NCBI RefSeq assembly: GCF_030730925.1
Contig: NZ_JAVAMB010000001.1
Location: forward strand, 620,001-684,000
DNA from: Flavobacterium sp. DG2-3
GTDB taxonomy: Bacteria; Bacteroidota; Bacteroidia; Flavobacteriales; Flavobacteriaceae
Direction: 5' to 3'
Length of the DNA: 64,000 nucleotides
The notes below the pieces were generated by a model. The model was not told the DNA's origin. It worked only from the letters and a program-made list of their open reading frames with translations, and ran no database searches. Below, piece by piece: positions 8,214 to 16,485 of this stretch (the first letter of the stretch is position 1; each line of letters starts with the position of its first letter). The position numbers and the translations under genes are program-made.

Positions 8214-9441
8214 TGTCCAATTTAAACTTTTTAACCACCAACGCAGAGTTGGTTCCTCCGAACCCGAAAGAATTGGACAAAAATATGTCAAATTTTTTGT
8301 TTAACGTAGTTTTAACTAAATTTAATTTTGACGCATCTTCATCTGGATTTTCCAAATTGATGTTTGGCGCGATAAAATCGTGCTGCATCATAAGGATAGA
8401 ATAAATGATTTCGCTTGCTCCAGCCATCCAGCATTCATGTCCAGTCATTGACTTTGTAGAACTAACAGGCGGATTTTTTTCGCCAAAAACTTCAAAAATA
8501 GCTTTTGCTTCATTGGCATCTCCAACAGGTGTTGAGGTTGCATGAGCATTTATATAGTCAATATCAGATGCTTGTAATTTTGCTTCTTCAAGTGCGCGTT
8601 TCATTGCTGTTGCAGGACCATCCACGTTTGGAGTTGAAATATGTCCGCCGTTTGATGAGAATCCATAACCGCCAATTTCTGCTATAATATTGGCACCTCG
8701 AGCAATAGCAGATTCGTAACTTTCAAGAATTAAAGTCGCCCCGCCGCCACTCGGAATTAATCCGTCACGGTCAGAATCAAAAGGTCTTGAGGCTTTTGTC
8801 GGATCGCCTTCTCGGTTAGAAAAAACTCCTAATCCGTCAAAACTGCTCATAGCATATTTATTAATTTCCTGAGCTCCGCCAGTGATCACAATGTCTTGGA
8901 ATCCGCTTTTAATTAAAAAATAAGCCAAACCAATAGAATGCGAACCACTCGCACAGGCTGCACTTACGGTAAGATTGATGCCGCGAAGTTTAAAAATCGT
9001 TGAAAGATTCATGGTAACGGTAGAATTCATTGATTTAAAAATCGCACCAGAGCCAATAAGAGCAGTGTCTTTTTTCTCGCGAACAATATCTGTAGCGTCA
9101 ATGATGGCTTTAGAAACACTGTCGTTTCCGTACATAATTCCAACTTCATGATCATCAAAAAAAGCATCATCTATTCCTGCATTTTTCAAAGCTTCTATAG
9201 TGGCCATATATGCATACTCGGTTTCTTCGCCGATGCTCATGCGTTGTCTGCGTGTCAAAAGATTTTTTAAATCGGTTTTCGGAACCATCCCTGTCAAGGC
9301 CGATTGAAAACCAAATTCTTTTCGTTCAGAATCAAACTGAATACCAGATTTTCCTTCGTACAAAGAATCTTTTACTTCGTCTAAAGAAGTTCCGATACAA
9401 GAATAAATTCCCATTCCAGTAATTACAACTCTTCTATTCAT
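8206..9441 (-). CDS. Beta-ketoacyl-ACP synthase (KAS II type)
   Basis: 411 aa, full-length thiolase fold. The Cys-His-His triad is complete: Cys in VSAACASGSHS, His in NAHATSTPVGD and His in KSMTGHECWMAG. It would extend the aryl polyene chain with malonyl-ACP starting from the aromatic primer. It overlaps the ACP gene by 8 nt. The 287-bp gap upstream is filled with CAAAGT-type simple repeats and no clear promoter was seen. Confidence 0.92.
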   Translation of the reverse strand: MNRRVVITGMGIYSCIGTSLDEVKDSLYEGKSGIQFDSERKEFGFQSALTGMVPKTDLKNLLTRRQRMSIGEETEYAYMATIEALKNAGIDDAFFDDHEVGIMYGNDSVSKAIIDATDIVREKKDTALIGSGAIFKSMNSTVTMNLSTIFKLRGINLTVSAACASGSHSIGLAYFLIKSGFQDIVITGGAQEINKYAMSSFDGLGVFSNREGDPTKASRPFDSDRDGLIPSGGGATLILESYESAIARGANIIAEIGGYGFSSNGGHISTPNVDGPATAMKRALEEAKLQASDIDYINAHATSTPVGDANEAKAIFEVFGEKNPPVSSTKSMTGHECWMAGASEIIYSILMMQHDFIAPNINLENPDEDASKLNLVKTTLNKKFDIFLSNSFGFGGTNSALVVKKFKLDNE

Positions 9442-9469
9442 CGTCTTTCAAAGTAATTTTTTAATCTAT

Positions 9470-9715
9470 AAAGTGTAATTTTTTTGCATAGTGACAAAGT
9501 AATATAGTGGCAAAGTAACAAAGTTTTTTAGACTGTTAGTTTTTTTAATCGCGTAAAGTCGCCAAGATTTTTTTTAAAAGAGTAAAAAAGTGACAAAGTA
9601 ACAAAGTTTTTAGCTTGTTGCTTTTTTAATCTCGCAAAGTCGCGAAGGTGCAAAGTTTTTTCTTTTAAATTGCTTTTTAATAGAACTTTGCGACTTTGTG
9701 TCTTTGTGGCAATTT
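9470..9715. repeat. Repeat-rich spacer with GTGACAAAGTAACAAAG units
   Basis: Between the ketosynthase and fabG genes there are imperfect direct copies of GTGACAAAGTAACAAAGTTTT (about 9534 and 9600) and inverted fragments ending in ACTTTGCGACTTTGTG near 9690. I see no gene or terminator here. It belongs to the degenerate REP-like DNA common in this genome. Confidence 0.65.
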
Positions 9716-9728
9716 TAGGATTTAAATC

Positions 9729-10460
9729 CTAAGAATATATTCCGCCGTTAATATTAATAATTTCTCCTGTGATATAGCTGGCTTTTTTAGAAATCAAAAA
9801 GCTTACCAAATCTGCCACTTCTTCAGCTTCGCCAAAACGATTTACAGGAATTAGCTTCAATAATTCTTTTTCGTCCAGCTGGCTTGTCATGTCGGTTCTA
9901 ATAAAACCTGGAGCGACAGCATTAACCGTAATGTTTCTTTTGGCAACTTCTTGAGCCAAGGCTTTGGTCGCTGCTACAATAGCACCTTTTGCGGCCGAAT
10001 AATTGGCTTGTCCTGCAGTTCCTTTAACGCCAGAAACTGAAACCATATTTACAATACGTCCGTATTTGTTGCGTAACATTTTTTGAATGAAAAACTGAGT
10101 TACATTAAAGAAACCGTTTACACTAGTATTCAAAACACCATTCCAGTCTTCGGGAGTCATCCACATAAAAAGACCATCTTTTGTAATTCCGGCATTGTTT
10201 ACAATTGCTTCAACCAATTTTTCAGGATTTTCTTCCTGCCATTTGTTTAAAACGTTTTGAACTTCTTCAAAATTAGAAACATCAAAACCTAAGATTTCTC
10301 CCGTCGCGCCTAATTTTTGCACTTCTTGTAATGTTTCTTCGGCAGCTGTTTTATTCGAATGATAATTAATCAGAATATGATAATTGGATTCTACGGCAAG
10401 TTTTTTGCAAATCGCACTTCCAATTCCTCTCGAACCGCCTGTTACTAATACACATTTCAT
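9729..10460 (-). CDS. fabG: 3-oxoacyl-ACP reductase (FabG type) of the flexirubin cluster
   Basis: 243 aa SDR. The NADP-binding TGGSRGIGSAI is at residues 7-17, NNAG follows near 88, and the catalytic Ser and YxxxK are in NMVSVSGVKG and YSAAKGAIV. It reduces 3-oxoacyl-ACP intermediates so that the hotdog pair can dehydrate them. A separate housekeeping FabG is expected elsewhere; position in the cluster argues for a pigment-specific copy. Confidence 0.92.
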   Translation of the reverse strand: MKCVLVTGGSRGIGSAICKKLAVESNYHILINYHSNKTAAEETLQEVQKLGATGEILGFDVSNFEEVQNVLNKWQEENPEKLVEAIVNNAGITKDGLFMWMTPEDWNGVLNTSVNGFFNVTQFFIQKMLRNKYGRIVNMVSVSGVKGTAGQANYSAAKGAIVAATKALAQEVAKRNITVNAVAPGFIRTDMTSQLDEKELLKLIPVNRFGEAEEVADLVSFLISKKASYITGEIININGGIYS

Positions 10461-10478
10461 TTAATGTAGGTTTTATTT

Positions 10479-10517
10479 ATCATGAAATCGCTTTTGTAAT
10501 AAGAGCGATTTCATGAT
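10479..10517. other. Perfect 14-bp inverted repeat between the WG-repeat gene and fabG
   Basis: ATCATGAAATCGCT at 10479-10492 is the exact reverse complement of 10504-10517, with an 11-nt loop. No T-run follows on either strand, so it is not a standard intrinsic terminator; it may stabilise mRNA ends or bind a regulator. Confidence 0.75.
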
Positions 10518-10547
10518 GCAAATTTTATAATTTATTGGAGATAAATA

Positions 10548-11771
10548 CTATTTCTTCTTTTTCGGTGCTGGTTTTGCAGCAGGTTTTTTTGCAGTAGGTT
10601 TAGTTTCCTCTTTTGGTTTTTCGGCAGGAGCTGCAGCTGGTTGAGGTTTTTCTGCACTTTTAGAAAACAATTCAGCATTTTCAAACCATTGGTTGGCAAG
10701 AACAGTTCCGTCTGGTTTTAGAAATCCCCATTTCCCTTCATTTTTTACTCTCGCAACACCGCCAATAAATCCTTTATCTTGCTGTGTAAACATCGCGATA
10801 ATAGCATTTGTAGTGATGCCATATTGAGTTGGAATTACCAATTTTCCAGCTTCATTAATAAATCCCCAGTTGCTTTCTTTTACTGGAGCCAAACCATTTG
10901 TGCTGAAAACTTCTGCATCATTATAAGTTGGTTCAATAACAAATTTTCCTTCAGGATTAATGAATCCCCATTTTTTTCCAACCAAAACAGGAGCTAAATT
11001 TTTTGAGAATGCTTTTCCTTTATCATAAATAGGAAGAATGGCCCAATTTCCTTTTAAATCGATGTACCCGATTTTTCCATTCTTTTTGGCGAAAGTCAAA
11101 TCTTGAGTTTCAAAGTCCCATATTTTTTCTGCGCCATCAACTGGAATAAATTTTCCGCCGCTTACCAAACCAAACGTTTTATCTTTTCTTGCCCAAGTTG
11201 TGCCTTTAAAATAATTTCCGATTTCGCTATAAACAGGTTCAACTAATTCTTTTCCATTAGTATCAATAATTCCCCAGTTTTTGTTTAGTTCCACTCTTGC
11301 GTAACCATTTTCAAAAGGTTTGATCTGATCGTATTTTGGTTCTAGAACAACCGTCATTTTGTTATTGATCAGTCCAACTTTATTGTTTTGTCTGATAAAA
11401 GCAACGCCGTCATTAAAATCAAATACTTTTTCTGTTGCAGGAGCTTTTTGAATTTCTCCTTTTGTATTAATATAAACCCAGTCTTTATCTTTTTGTACAA
11501 CAGCAATTCCGCTGTTAAACTCTTTGGCATCTTTAAAATCTGCGGGAATTACAAAGGTTCCTTTTGAATCAATAAATCCCCATTTTCCGCCATTTTCTAC
11601 AGCGGCTAAACCTTCAGAAAAGCTTTTAGCAGATTTGTATTGAGGTTCTATTTTAAAAGATCCGTCTTTGGTAATATATCCAATTTTCGAATTTTTCTTA
11701 ACTAATGCCAGTTCTTGACTATTAACAACTTGAATACATACTAGCAGTAAAAAAATAAATGTCTTTTTCAT
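10548..11771 (-). CDS. Secreted WG-repeat protein with basic Pro/Ala/Lys tail
   Basis: 407 aa. A Sec signal peptide (MKKTFIFLLLVCIQVVNSQ) is followed by about nine WG-type beta-hairpin repeats (pattern KWGFID..G.FVI.P.Y..A..F) and a low-complexity C-terminus rich in Pro, Ala and Lys from about residue 370. WG repeats are thought to mediate protein binding, and here the protein would be periplasmic or at the outer membrane. Its place inside the pigment cluster suggests a role in pigment localisation, but no function is known to me. Confidence 0.85.
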   Translation of the reverse strand: MKKTFIFLLLVCIQVVNSQELALVKKNSKIGYITKDGSFKIEPQYKSAKSFSEGLAAVENGGKWGFIDSKGTFVIPADFKDAKEFNSGIAVVQKDKDWVYINTKGEIQKAPATEKVFDFNDGVAFIRQNNKVGLINNKMTVVLEPKYDQIKPFENGYARVELNKNWGIIDTNGKELVEPVYSEIGNYFKGTTWARKDKTFGLVSGGKFIPVDGAEKIWDFETQDLTFAKKNGKIGYIDLKGNWAILPIYDKGKAFSKNLAPVLVGKKWGFINPEGKFVIEPTYNDAEVFSTNGLAPVKESNWGFINEAGKLVIPTQYGITTNAIIAMFTQQDKGFIGGVARVKNEGKWGFLKPDGTVLANQWFENAELFSKSAEKPQPAAAPAEKPKEETKPTAKKPAAKPAPKKKK

Positions 11772-11853
11772 GATTTTTAAAATTCAATTTTAATGATTAA
11801 AAAGTTAAAACTCTTTTTGGGGCATTATTTTTTAAAACACAAATCGGTTTAGA

Positions 11854-13374
11854 TTAACTGTTGATCAAATAATCTTTTACTTTCTGTACAAAAGGATACA
11901 TTACCTGATCTTCCTTAAATGTTGGAATTATAGTTCTAATGTCATCGTACCATTTTTTAGTAACCGATGAAATTTTATTTTTCTGATCTAAATAATCGAT
12001 AGCCTGAACGATTGTAATCAATTCAATAGCTAAAACTTCAAATGAATTTTCGATCACTTTAGAGGTAATAACAGCCGAATTGGTTCCCATACTCACAATG
12101 TCTTGATTGTCATTGTTATTCGGGATACTGTGTACGTACATCGGGTTTGAAAGCATCTGACTTTCTGCCGTTGTTGAAGTCGCTACGAACTGAACGCCCT
12201 GCATTCCGAAATTGAAACCTAAAGTTCCTAAGTTTACGAATGGAGGAAGGATTTCGTTGATTTTAGAATTCAATAAATAATTCAATTGACGTTCTGCCAA
12301 CATCGTTAATTTGGTAATAACGATTTTCAGTTTATCCATTTCAAGCGAAATATAATCTCCGTGGAAATTTCCGCCGTGGTAAACGTGTTTGTTTTTTACG
12401 TCTATAATTGGGTTGTCGTTTGCCGAATTGAATTCGTCTTCTAAAATAGAAGCCACATTATTGATGGTTTCTAAAACAGGCCCCAAAATTTGAGGAACAC
12501 ATCTTAATGAATAATATTCCTGAACTTTTTCTTTGAAGATTTCTTCGGTGTTTTCGCCAGAATATAAATGATCTTCTCTTTTACGGATCAAAGTACTGTC
12601 AGAAAGATTTTTTCGCATTCTTTCTGCCACTTCCTGCTGTCCTTTATGACGTTTGGTTTGGTTTAATTCTGCCGAAAAGTGATCGTCATACGCCTGAACT
12701 AATTCGTTAATTGCACAAGAAGCTTTTAACGACCAGTCTAATAATTTATTCGCATAATGCACATTTACAACTCCAATTCCTGTCATTACAGAAGTTCCGT
12801 TGATCAACGCAAGACCTTCTCTAATTTCTACTTGAATTGGTTTTAAACCTTCAATTTCAAAAACTTCTGCGGTTGGACGTCTTTCACCTTTATAAAAAAC
12901 TTCGCCTTCGCCAATTAAAACTAACGCTAAATGAGAAAGCTGAACTAAATCTCCACTTGCACCTACACCGCCATGTTCGAAAATTAAAGGCGTGATATCT
13001 CTATTGATTAATTCTGCCATTAAATGAATAACAGAAGGATGAACACCAGAATTTCCTAAAGAAAGCGTATTCATACGAGCCAAAATAGCTGCTTTTGCAC
13101 ATTCCGCGTTCAATGGTTTTCCAGTTCCAGAAGAGTGGCTTCTAATTAAATTATATTGCAGCTGAATTTGATCTGACTCTTTAATTCTATATTGAGCCAT
13201 TGGACCAAAGCCAGTATTTACGCCGTAGATTACTTTATTTCCTGAGAATTCTTTTAAGAAATTAAAACTTTCGTTTACTCGATTTAGAACCACATCACTT
13301 ATCGCAACTTTGTTTTTTCCAAAGATTATGGCTTCAAATTCAGCTAAACTTAAATATTCATTTATTGTATTCAT
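11854..13374 (-). CDS. Tyrosine ammonia-lyase (flexirubin starter unit)
   Basis: 506 aa from the second Met (13374); one extra Met precedes it at 13377. This is an aromatic amino acid/histidine ammonia-lyase with the MIO-forming Ala-Ser-Gly at residues ~139-141 (GGVGASGDLVQLSH). The sequence is very similar to my memory of the characterised F. johnsoniae tyrosine ammonia-lyase, so deamination of tyrosine to p-coumarate, the aryl starter of flexirubin, is the likely reaction. A minus-strand -7 box TACATTTG (13442-13449) and a 26-bp palindrome precede it. Confidence 0.93.
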   Translation of the reverse strand: MNTINEYLSLAEFEAIIFGKNKVAISDVVLNRVNESFNFLKEFSGNKVIYGVNTGFGPMAQYRIKESDQIQLQYNLIRSHSSGTGKPLNAECAKAAILARMNTLSLGNSGVHPSVIHLMAELINRDITPLIFEHGGVGASGDLVQLSHLALVLIGEGEVFYKGERRPTAEVFEIEGLKPIQVEIREGLALINGTSVMTGIGVVNVHYANKLLDWSLKASCAINELVQAYDDHFSAELNQTKRHKGQQEVAERMRKNLSDSTLIRKREDHLYSGENTEEIFKEKVQEYYSLRCVPQILGPVLETINNVASILEDEFNSANDNPIIDVKNKHVYHGGNFHGDYISLEMDKLKIVITKLTMLAERQLNYLLNSKINEILPPFVNLGTLGFNFGMQGVQFVATSTTAESQMLSNPMYVHSIPNNNDNQDIVSMGTNSAVITSKVIENSFEVLAIELITIVQAIDYLDQKNKISSVTKKWYDDIRTIIPTFKEDQVMYPFVQKVKDYLINS

Positions 13375-13410
13375 CAAATCGATTTTGGTTGTGCTAATTT
13401 AATTTTATTT

Positions 13411-13436
13411 ATCAAAATAAATGTAGTTATTTTGAT
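13411..13436. promoter_or_regulatory. Palindrome in the divergent TAL/halogenase promoter region
   Basis: ATCAAAATAA and TTATTTTGAT are perfect 10-bp arms around a 6-nt spacer. The palindrome begins where the predicted TAL transcript would start (a -7 box TACATTTG reads on the minus strand at 13442-13449), and the right arm contains a weak plus-strand -7-like sequence. It is a candidate operator controlling both sides. Confidence 0.55.
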
Positions 13437-13441
13437 GATGG

Positions 13442-13449
13442 CAAATGTA
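13442..13449 (-). promoter_or_regulatory. Predicted -7 box of the tyrosine ammonia-lyase gene
   Basis: TACATTTG on the minus strand matches TAnnTTTG; transcription would begin near 13437, giving a leader of about 60 nt. Confidence 0.5.
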
Positions 13450-13475
13450 GGTTAATTAATGATAATAATTCTAAT

Positions 13476-14726
13476 ATGACAAAGGAGTTTGTTGATGTTT
13501 TAGTGATTGGTGCAGGACCATCAGGATGTGTTTCGGCATCTTATCTTTTTAAGAACAATGTTAAGGTTAAAGTTGTTGAGAAAACAAAGTTTCCGAGACT
13601 TGTTGTTGGTGAAAGCCTTATTCCGCGTGTAATGGACCATTTTGCTGAGGCAGAATTGTTTGATGCGCTTGATGCAATGAATTTCGAAAAGAAATTAGGA
13701 GCTCGTTTTATTAGAGGCGAAGAAATTTGCAATTTTGATTTTAGCAAAAAATTTGGCGAAGGCTGGGATTGGACTTGGCAGGTTCCAAGAGCTGATTTTG
13801 ACAATACGATGGCGCAGGAAATTGTTAGAAAAGGAATTGATCTAGAATTTGAAACTGAAGTTTTGGAAGTTTCTTTTGAAGGAAAAAATTCTAAAACGAT
13901 TGTAAAAGACAAAGAAGGAAATCTAAAAGAAATTCACGCTAAATTTATTATCGATTCTAGCGGTTACGGACGCGTTTTGCCAAGACTTTTAGATTTGGAT
14001 ACGCCATCTAAATTAGATCCGCATTCTTCTATATTTACGCACGTAAAAGACATTAACAGGCCAGAAGGCGAGGAGGGAACTCAGATTTCTTTTGATATTC
14101 TGGAAACTCAAGTATGGCTTTGGGTAATTCCGTTTTCTAACGGAAATACAAGTTTGGGAGTTGTTGGACCAACAGAATTTATCAATTCGCTTTCAACTAA
14201 TAAAGACAATGCTGAGGCTTTAAAAAATGCCATTCAGAAATCGGATTATTATATTAAAAGATTTGCCGGAACAGAATTTTTGTTTGAGCCAGTGAAACTA
14301 GAAAATTACTCTAGAGCGGTAAAAAGAATGTACGGCGACGGATTTGCTCTAACAGGAAACAGTTCAGAATTCTTAGATCCGGTTTTCTCTTCTGGAGTCG
14401 CTTTTGCAACCGAATCTGGAATGCTAGCGGCCAAATTATATTTGAAAGAATCACAAGGAATTGAAGTAAATTGGGAAACAGAGTTTACAGAATACATGAA
14501 AAAAGGGATTGCTGTTTTCACAACTTATGTGCAAGAATGGTATACTGGAAATCTACAGACGCTATTCTTCCATCAGCCAGAAAACCCAGATGTGAAAGAA
14601 AAAATATGTGCGGTTTTGGCAGGTTATGTTTGGAATGAGGAGAATCCGTTTGTAAAAAAACACGATCACGTAATAGCCAATATGGCGTATTTATTGAATA
14701 TGCAAAAAGAACAAAGCCCTGAATAA
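13476..14726 (+). CDS. FAD-dependent halogenase/monooxygenase-like enzyme of the flexirubin cluster
   Basis: 416 aa. GxGxxG FAD-binding motif VIGAGPSGCVSA at 10-21, the VGESLIPRV segment typical of flavin halogenases, and the WxWxIP motif (VWLWVIPF, around residue 210) that distinguishes halogenases from ordinary monooxygenases. It is transcribed opposite to the tyrosine ammonia-lyase. Flexirubins are often ring-chlorinated, so halogenation or hydroxylation of the aryl ring is likely; which one cannot be read from sequence. A strong terminator overlaps its stop codon. Confidence 0.85.
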   Translation: MTKEFVDVLVIGAGPSGCVSASYLFKNNVKVKVVEKTKFPRLVVGESLIPRVMDHFAEAELFDALDAMNFEKKLGARFIRGEEICNFDFSKKFGEGWDWTWQVPRADFDNTMAQEIVRKGIDLEFETEVLEVSFEGKNSKTIVKDKEGNLKEIHAKFIIDSSGYGRVLPRLLDLDTPSKLDPHSSIFTHVKDINRPEGEEGTQISFDILETQVWLWVIPFSNGNTSLGVVGPTEFINSLSTNKDNAEALKNAIQKSDYYIKRFAGTEFLFEPVKLENYSRAVKRMYGDGFALTGNSSEFLDPVFSSGVAFATESGMLAAKLYLKESQGIEVNWETEFTEYMKKGIAVFTTYVQEWYTGNLQTLFFHQPENPDVKEKICAVLAGYVWNEENPFVKKHDHVIANMAYLLNMQKEQSPE

Positions 14727-14740
14727 TCAGGGCTTTTTTT
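14714..14740 (+). terminator. Intrinsic terminator overlapping the halogenase stop codon
   Basis: AAGCCCTGA / TCAGGGCTT form a perfect 9-bp stem around ATAA and are followed by a T-run. The TAA stop codon lies in the hairpin loop region. Confidence 0.9.
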
Positions 14741-14757
14741 ATGATTTGGAAAGTAGT

Positions 14758-14933
14758 CATTCCGCTAGGAATGTTTCATCGGTAGAACGAAATTGAAATC
14801 GCAATTACACGTTCCGTAGGAACGTTGGAATTATTGACGAATGGATTTGCATAAAATCAGATGTCCCTACAGGACATAATTCACCGTGGCAATATTTTTT
14901 TTTTCTACCGACGAGATATTCCTAGCGGAATAT
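14758..14933. repeat. Inverted-repeat element with ~29-bp imperfect terminal arms
   Basis: The 29 bp from 14758 (CATTCCGCTAGGAATG...) match the reverse complement of 14905-14933 with a few mismatches. An internal small palindrome ACGTTCCGTAGGAACGT lies at about 14804. There is no coding capacity, so it looks like a REP/MITE-like element. A fragment GTTCCGTAGGAAC recurs near 41331. Confidence 0.75.
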
Positions 14934-14943
14934 TTCTGATGAA

Positions 14944-15279
14944 TTACAACTGAAAAATTTTATCCATCAAAATCCATTTTTGACCCGGTTTTGCCCAAGG
15001 TAAAGCTTGTTGGAATTTCCACATTAAAGTTTCCCATTCCTGAACTTTTTCGTTGGCTGCATCGGCGGCGTCTTTTTTCTCGAAAGAGAAATTTTCATCT
15101 CCTTCGATAATCATAAACAATCGATTTCCCGTGCAGTAAATGTCCAAAACTTCGATGCCAGAATCTTGAATGCTTTTCTTGATTTCTGGCCAAACATTTT
15201 CATGCAGTTCTTTGTATTCTGCAATTAAATTTTGATCGTCTTTTAAATCTAAGGCCAAACAGAATTTTTGTGCTGCCAT
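14944..15279 (-). CDS. L-rhamnose/L-fucose mutarotase family protein (DUF718)
   Basis: 111 aa, about the full length of the RhaM family, a small dimeric ferredoxin-like fold that interconverts sugar anomers. Family landmarks are LALDLKDDQNLIAEYKELH, the His in LHENVWPEI and the WKFQQALPWAKPGQKW end. It is the last gene of a sugar-acid operon, so it probably converts anomers of L-fucose (or a similar 6-deoxy sugar) for the dehydrogenase. Spacing to the upstream hydrolase is 12 nt. Confidence 0.85.
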   Translation of the reverse strand: MAAQKFCLALDLKDDQNLIAEYKELHENVWPEIKKSIQDSGIEVLDIYCTGNRLFMIIEGDENFSFEKKDAADAANEKVQEWETLMWKFQQALPWAKPGQKWILMDKIFQL

Positions 15280-15291
15280 ATTATTTTTTAT

Positions 15292-16146
15292 TTATGAATA
15301 AGCTACAGCAGTTTGTTTACTTGTGCCTAAACCTTCGATTCCTAATTCGATTACGTCACCCGCTTTAATGTAAATCGGATCTGGTTTAATTCCCAATCCA
15401 ACTCCCGGAGGCGTTCCTGTACTGATCACGTCGCCAGGAAGCAATGTCATAAATTGGCTTAAATAATGCACTAAAAACGGAATTTTGAAAATCAAGTTTG
15501 ATGTATTACTGTTTTGGAATGTTTTTCCGTTTACAGTCAGCCACATTTTAAGATTGTTTACATCTCCAGCTTCGTCTGGCGTAACCATTGTTGGTCCAAG
15601 AGGAGCGAAGGTGTCGGAACCTTTTCCTTTTGCCCATTGTCCGCCACGCTCGATTTGGAAAGCTCTTTCGCTATAATCATTCAAAAGGCAATATCCAGCG
15701 ATATAATTTGGTGCATCTTCTTCAGAAACATAGCTTGCTTTTTTCCCAACTACAAATGCCAATTCTACTTCCCAGTCTGTTTTTTCACTGTTTTTTGGAA
15801 TGATCAAATTATCGTTTGGCCCGCAAAGAGAAGTTGTAGATTTGAAGAAAATAATTGGCTCTTCTGGAATTGCAGCGCCTGTTTCTTCGCAGTGATCCAC
15901 ATAGTTTAATCCGATGCAGATAATTTTTGAAGGTCTTGCAACTGGCGAACCTAAACGTACTGAATCGCTTACTTCTGGTAAAGCTGGATTACTTTTTAAA
16001 GCTTCTTCTAATTTTTTTAAACCGTCATTTTCAAAAAACGCTTCGTTGTAATCTGTTGTTACGATAGACGAAACGTCGTATCTTTTATCATTTAGAAGAA
16101 TTCCTGGTTTTTCTTTTCCTTCTTCTCCGAATCTAATAAGTTTCAT
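15292..16146 (-). CDS. Fumarylacetoacetate hydrolase family protein (likely diketo-deoxy sugar acid hydrolase)
   Basis: 284 aa. FAH-family landmarks: CIGLNYVDHCEETGA, the metal-binding EVELAFVVGK, and STGTPPGVGLG near the C-terminus. In the non-phosphorylating L-fucose pathway the last step, cleavage of 2,4-diketo-3-deoxy-L-fuconate to pyruvate and lactate, is done by this family, which suits the neighbouring dehydratase and dehydrogenases. Ureidoglycolate lyase is a common misannotation and is not supported by the context. Confidence 0.85.
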   Translation of the reverse strand: MKLIRFGEEGKEKPGILLNDKRYDVSSIVTTDYNEAFFENDGLKKLEEALKSNPALPEVSDSVRLGSPVARPSKIICIGLNYVDHCEETGAAIPEEPIIFFKSTTSLCGPNDNLIIPKNSEKTDWEVELAFVVGKKASYVSEEDAPNYIAGYCLLNDYSERAFQIERGGQWAKGKGSDTFAPLGPTMVTPDEAGDVNNLKMWLTVNGKTFQNSNTSNLIFKIPFLVHYLSQFMTLLPGDVISTGTPPGVGLGIKPDPIYIKAGDVIELGIEGLGTSKQTAVAYS

Positions 16147-16485
16147 ATTCTTTTATTTTTTGTTTTTTTTTTGCCACAGATTTAGAGGATTAAAATGATT
16201 TATGAATTAGATTGTCACCCTGAGCGGAGTCGAAGGGCGCTCCAATTGGAATGGGCTTCTCCCGAAACTTCGGGACGCTCAGCCTGACAAAACAGTGTAT
16301 ATCTGTTTAATCCTTTAAATCTGTGGCTTTATATTTTTTTCGCCACGAATTCACGAATTTTTATTTCAATTATTCGTGAGATCTGCGTGAAATAAAATCA
16401 CCTAGAATTTCACGAATTACAATTTGAAAAAATTCGTGACCCGAGCGATAGCGAACAGGCGAAGCAATTCGTGGCTATTCTTTTG
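16147..16485. repeat. Repeat-filled spacer without genes
   Basis: Besides the GTCACCCTGAGC element, this 339-bp gap carries GCCACAGATT/AATCTGTGGC arms and GCCACGAATTCACGAATT/AATTCGTGGC arms. No open frame, promoter or terminator stands out. Similar DNA separates most genes of this operon. Confidence 0.7.
16214..16290. repeat. TGTCACCCTGAGCGGAGTCGAAG-type inverted repeat
   Basis: GTCACCCTGAGCGGAGTCGA and a converging copy ending in CTCAGCCTGACAA flank a short centre, forming an imperfect hairpin. Further copies occur at 20201-20267, 21454-21520, 25981-26012, 28353-28421, 54976-55000 and 55246-55339. Confidence 0.85.

Noticed and set aside
8214..8291. N-terminal extension of the acyl carrier protein
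   Set aside because: It is the ketosynthase 3' end read in another frame; the ACP fold begins at the ATG at 8213.
10479..10517. Intrinsic terminator
   Set aside because: No T-run follows the stem on either strand.
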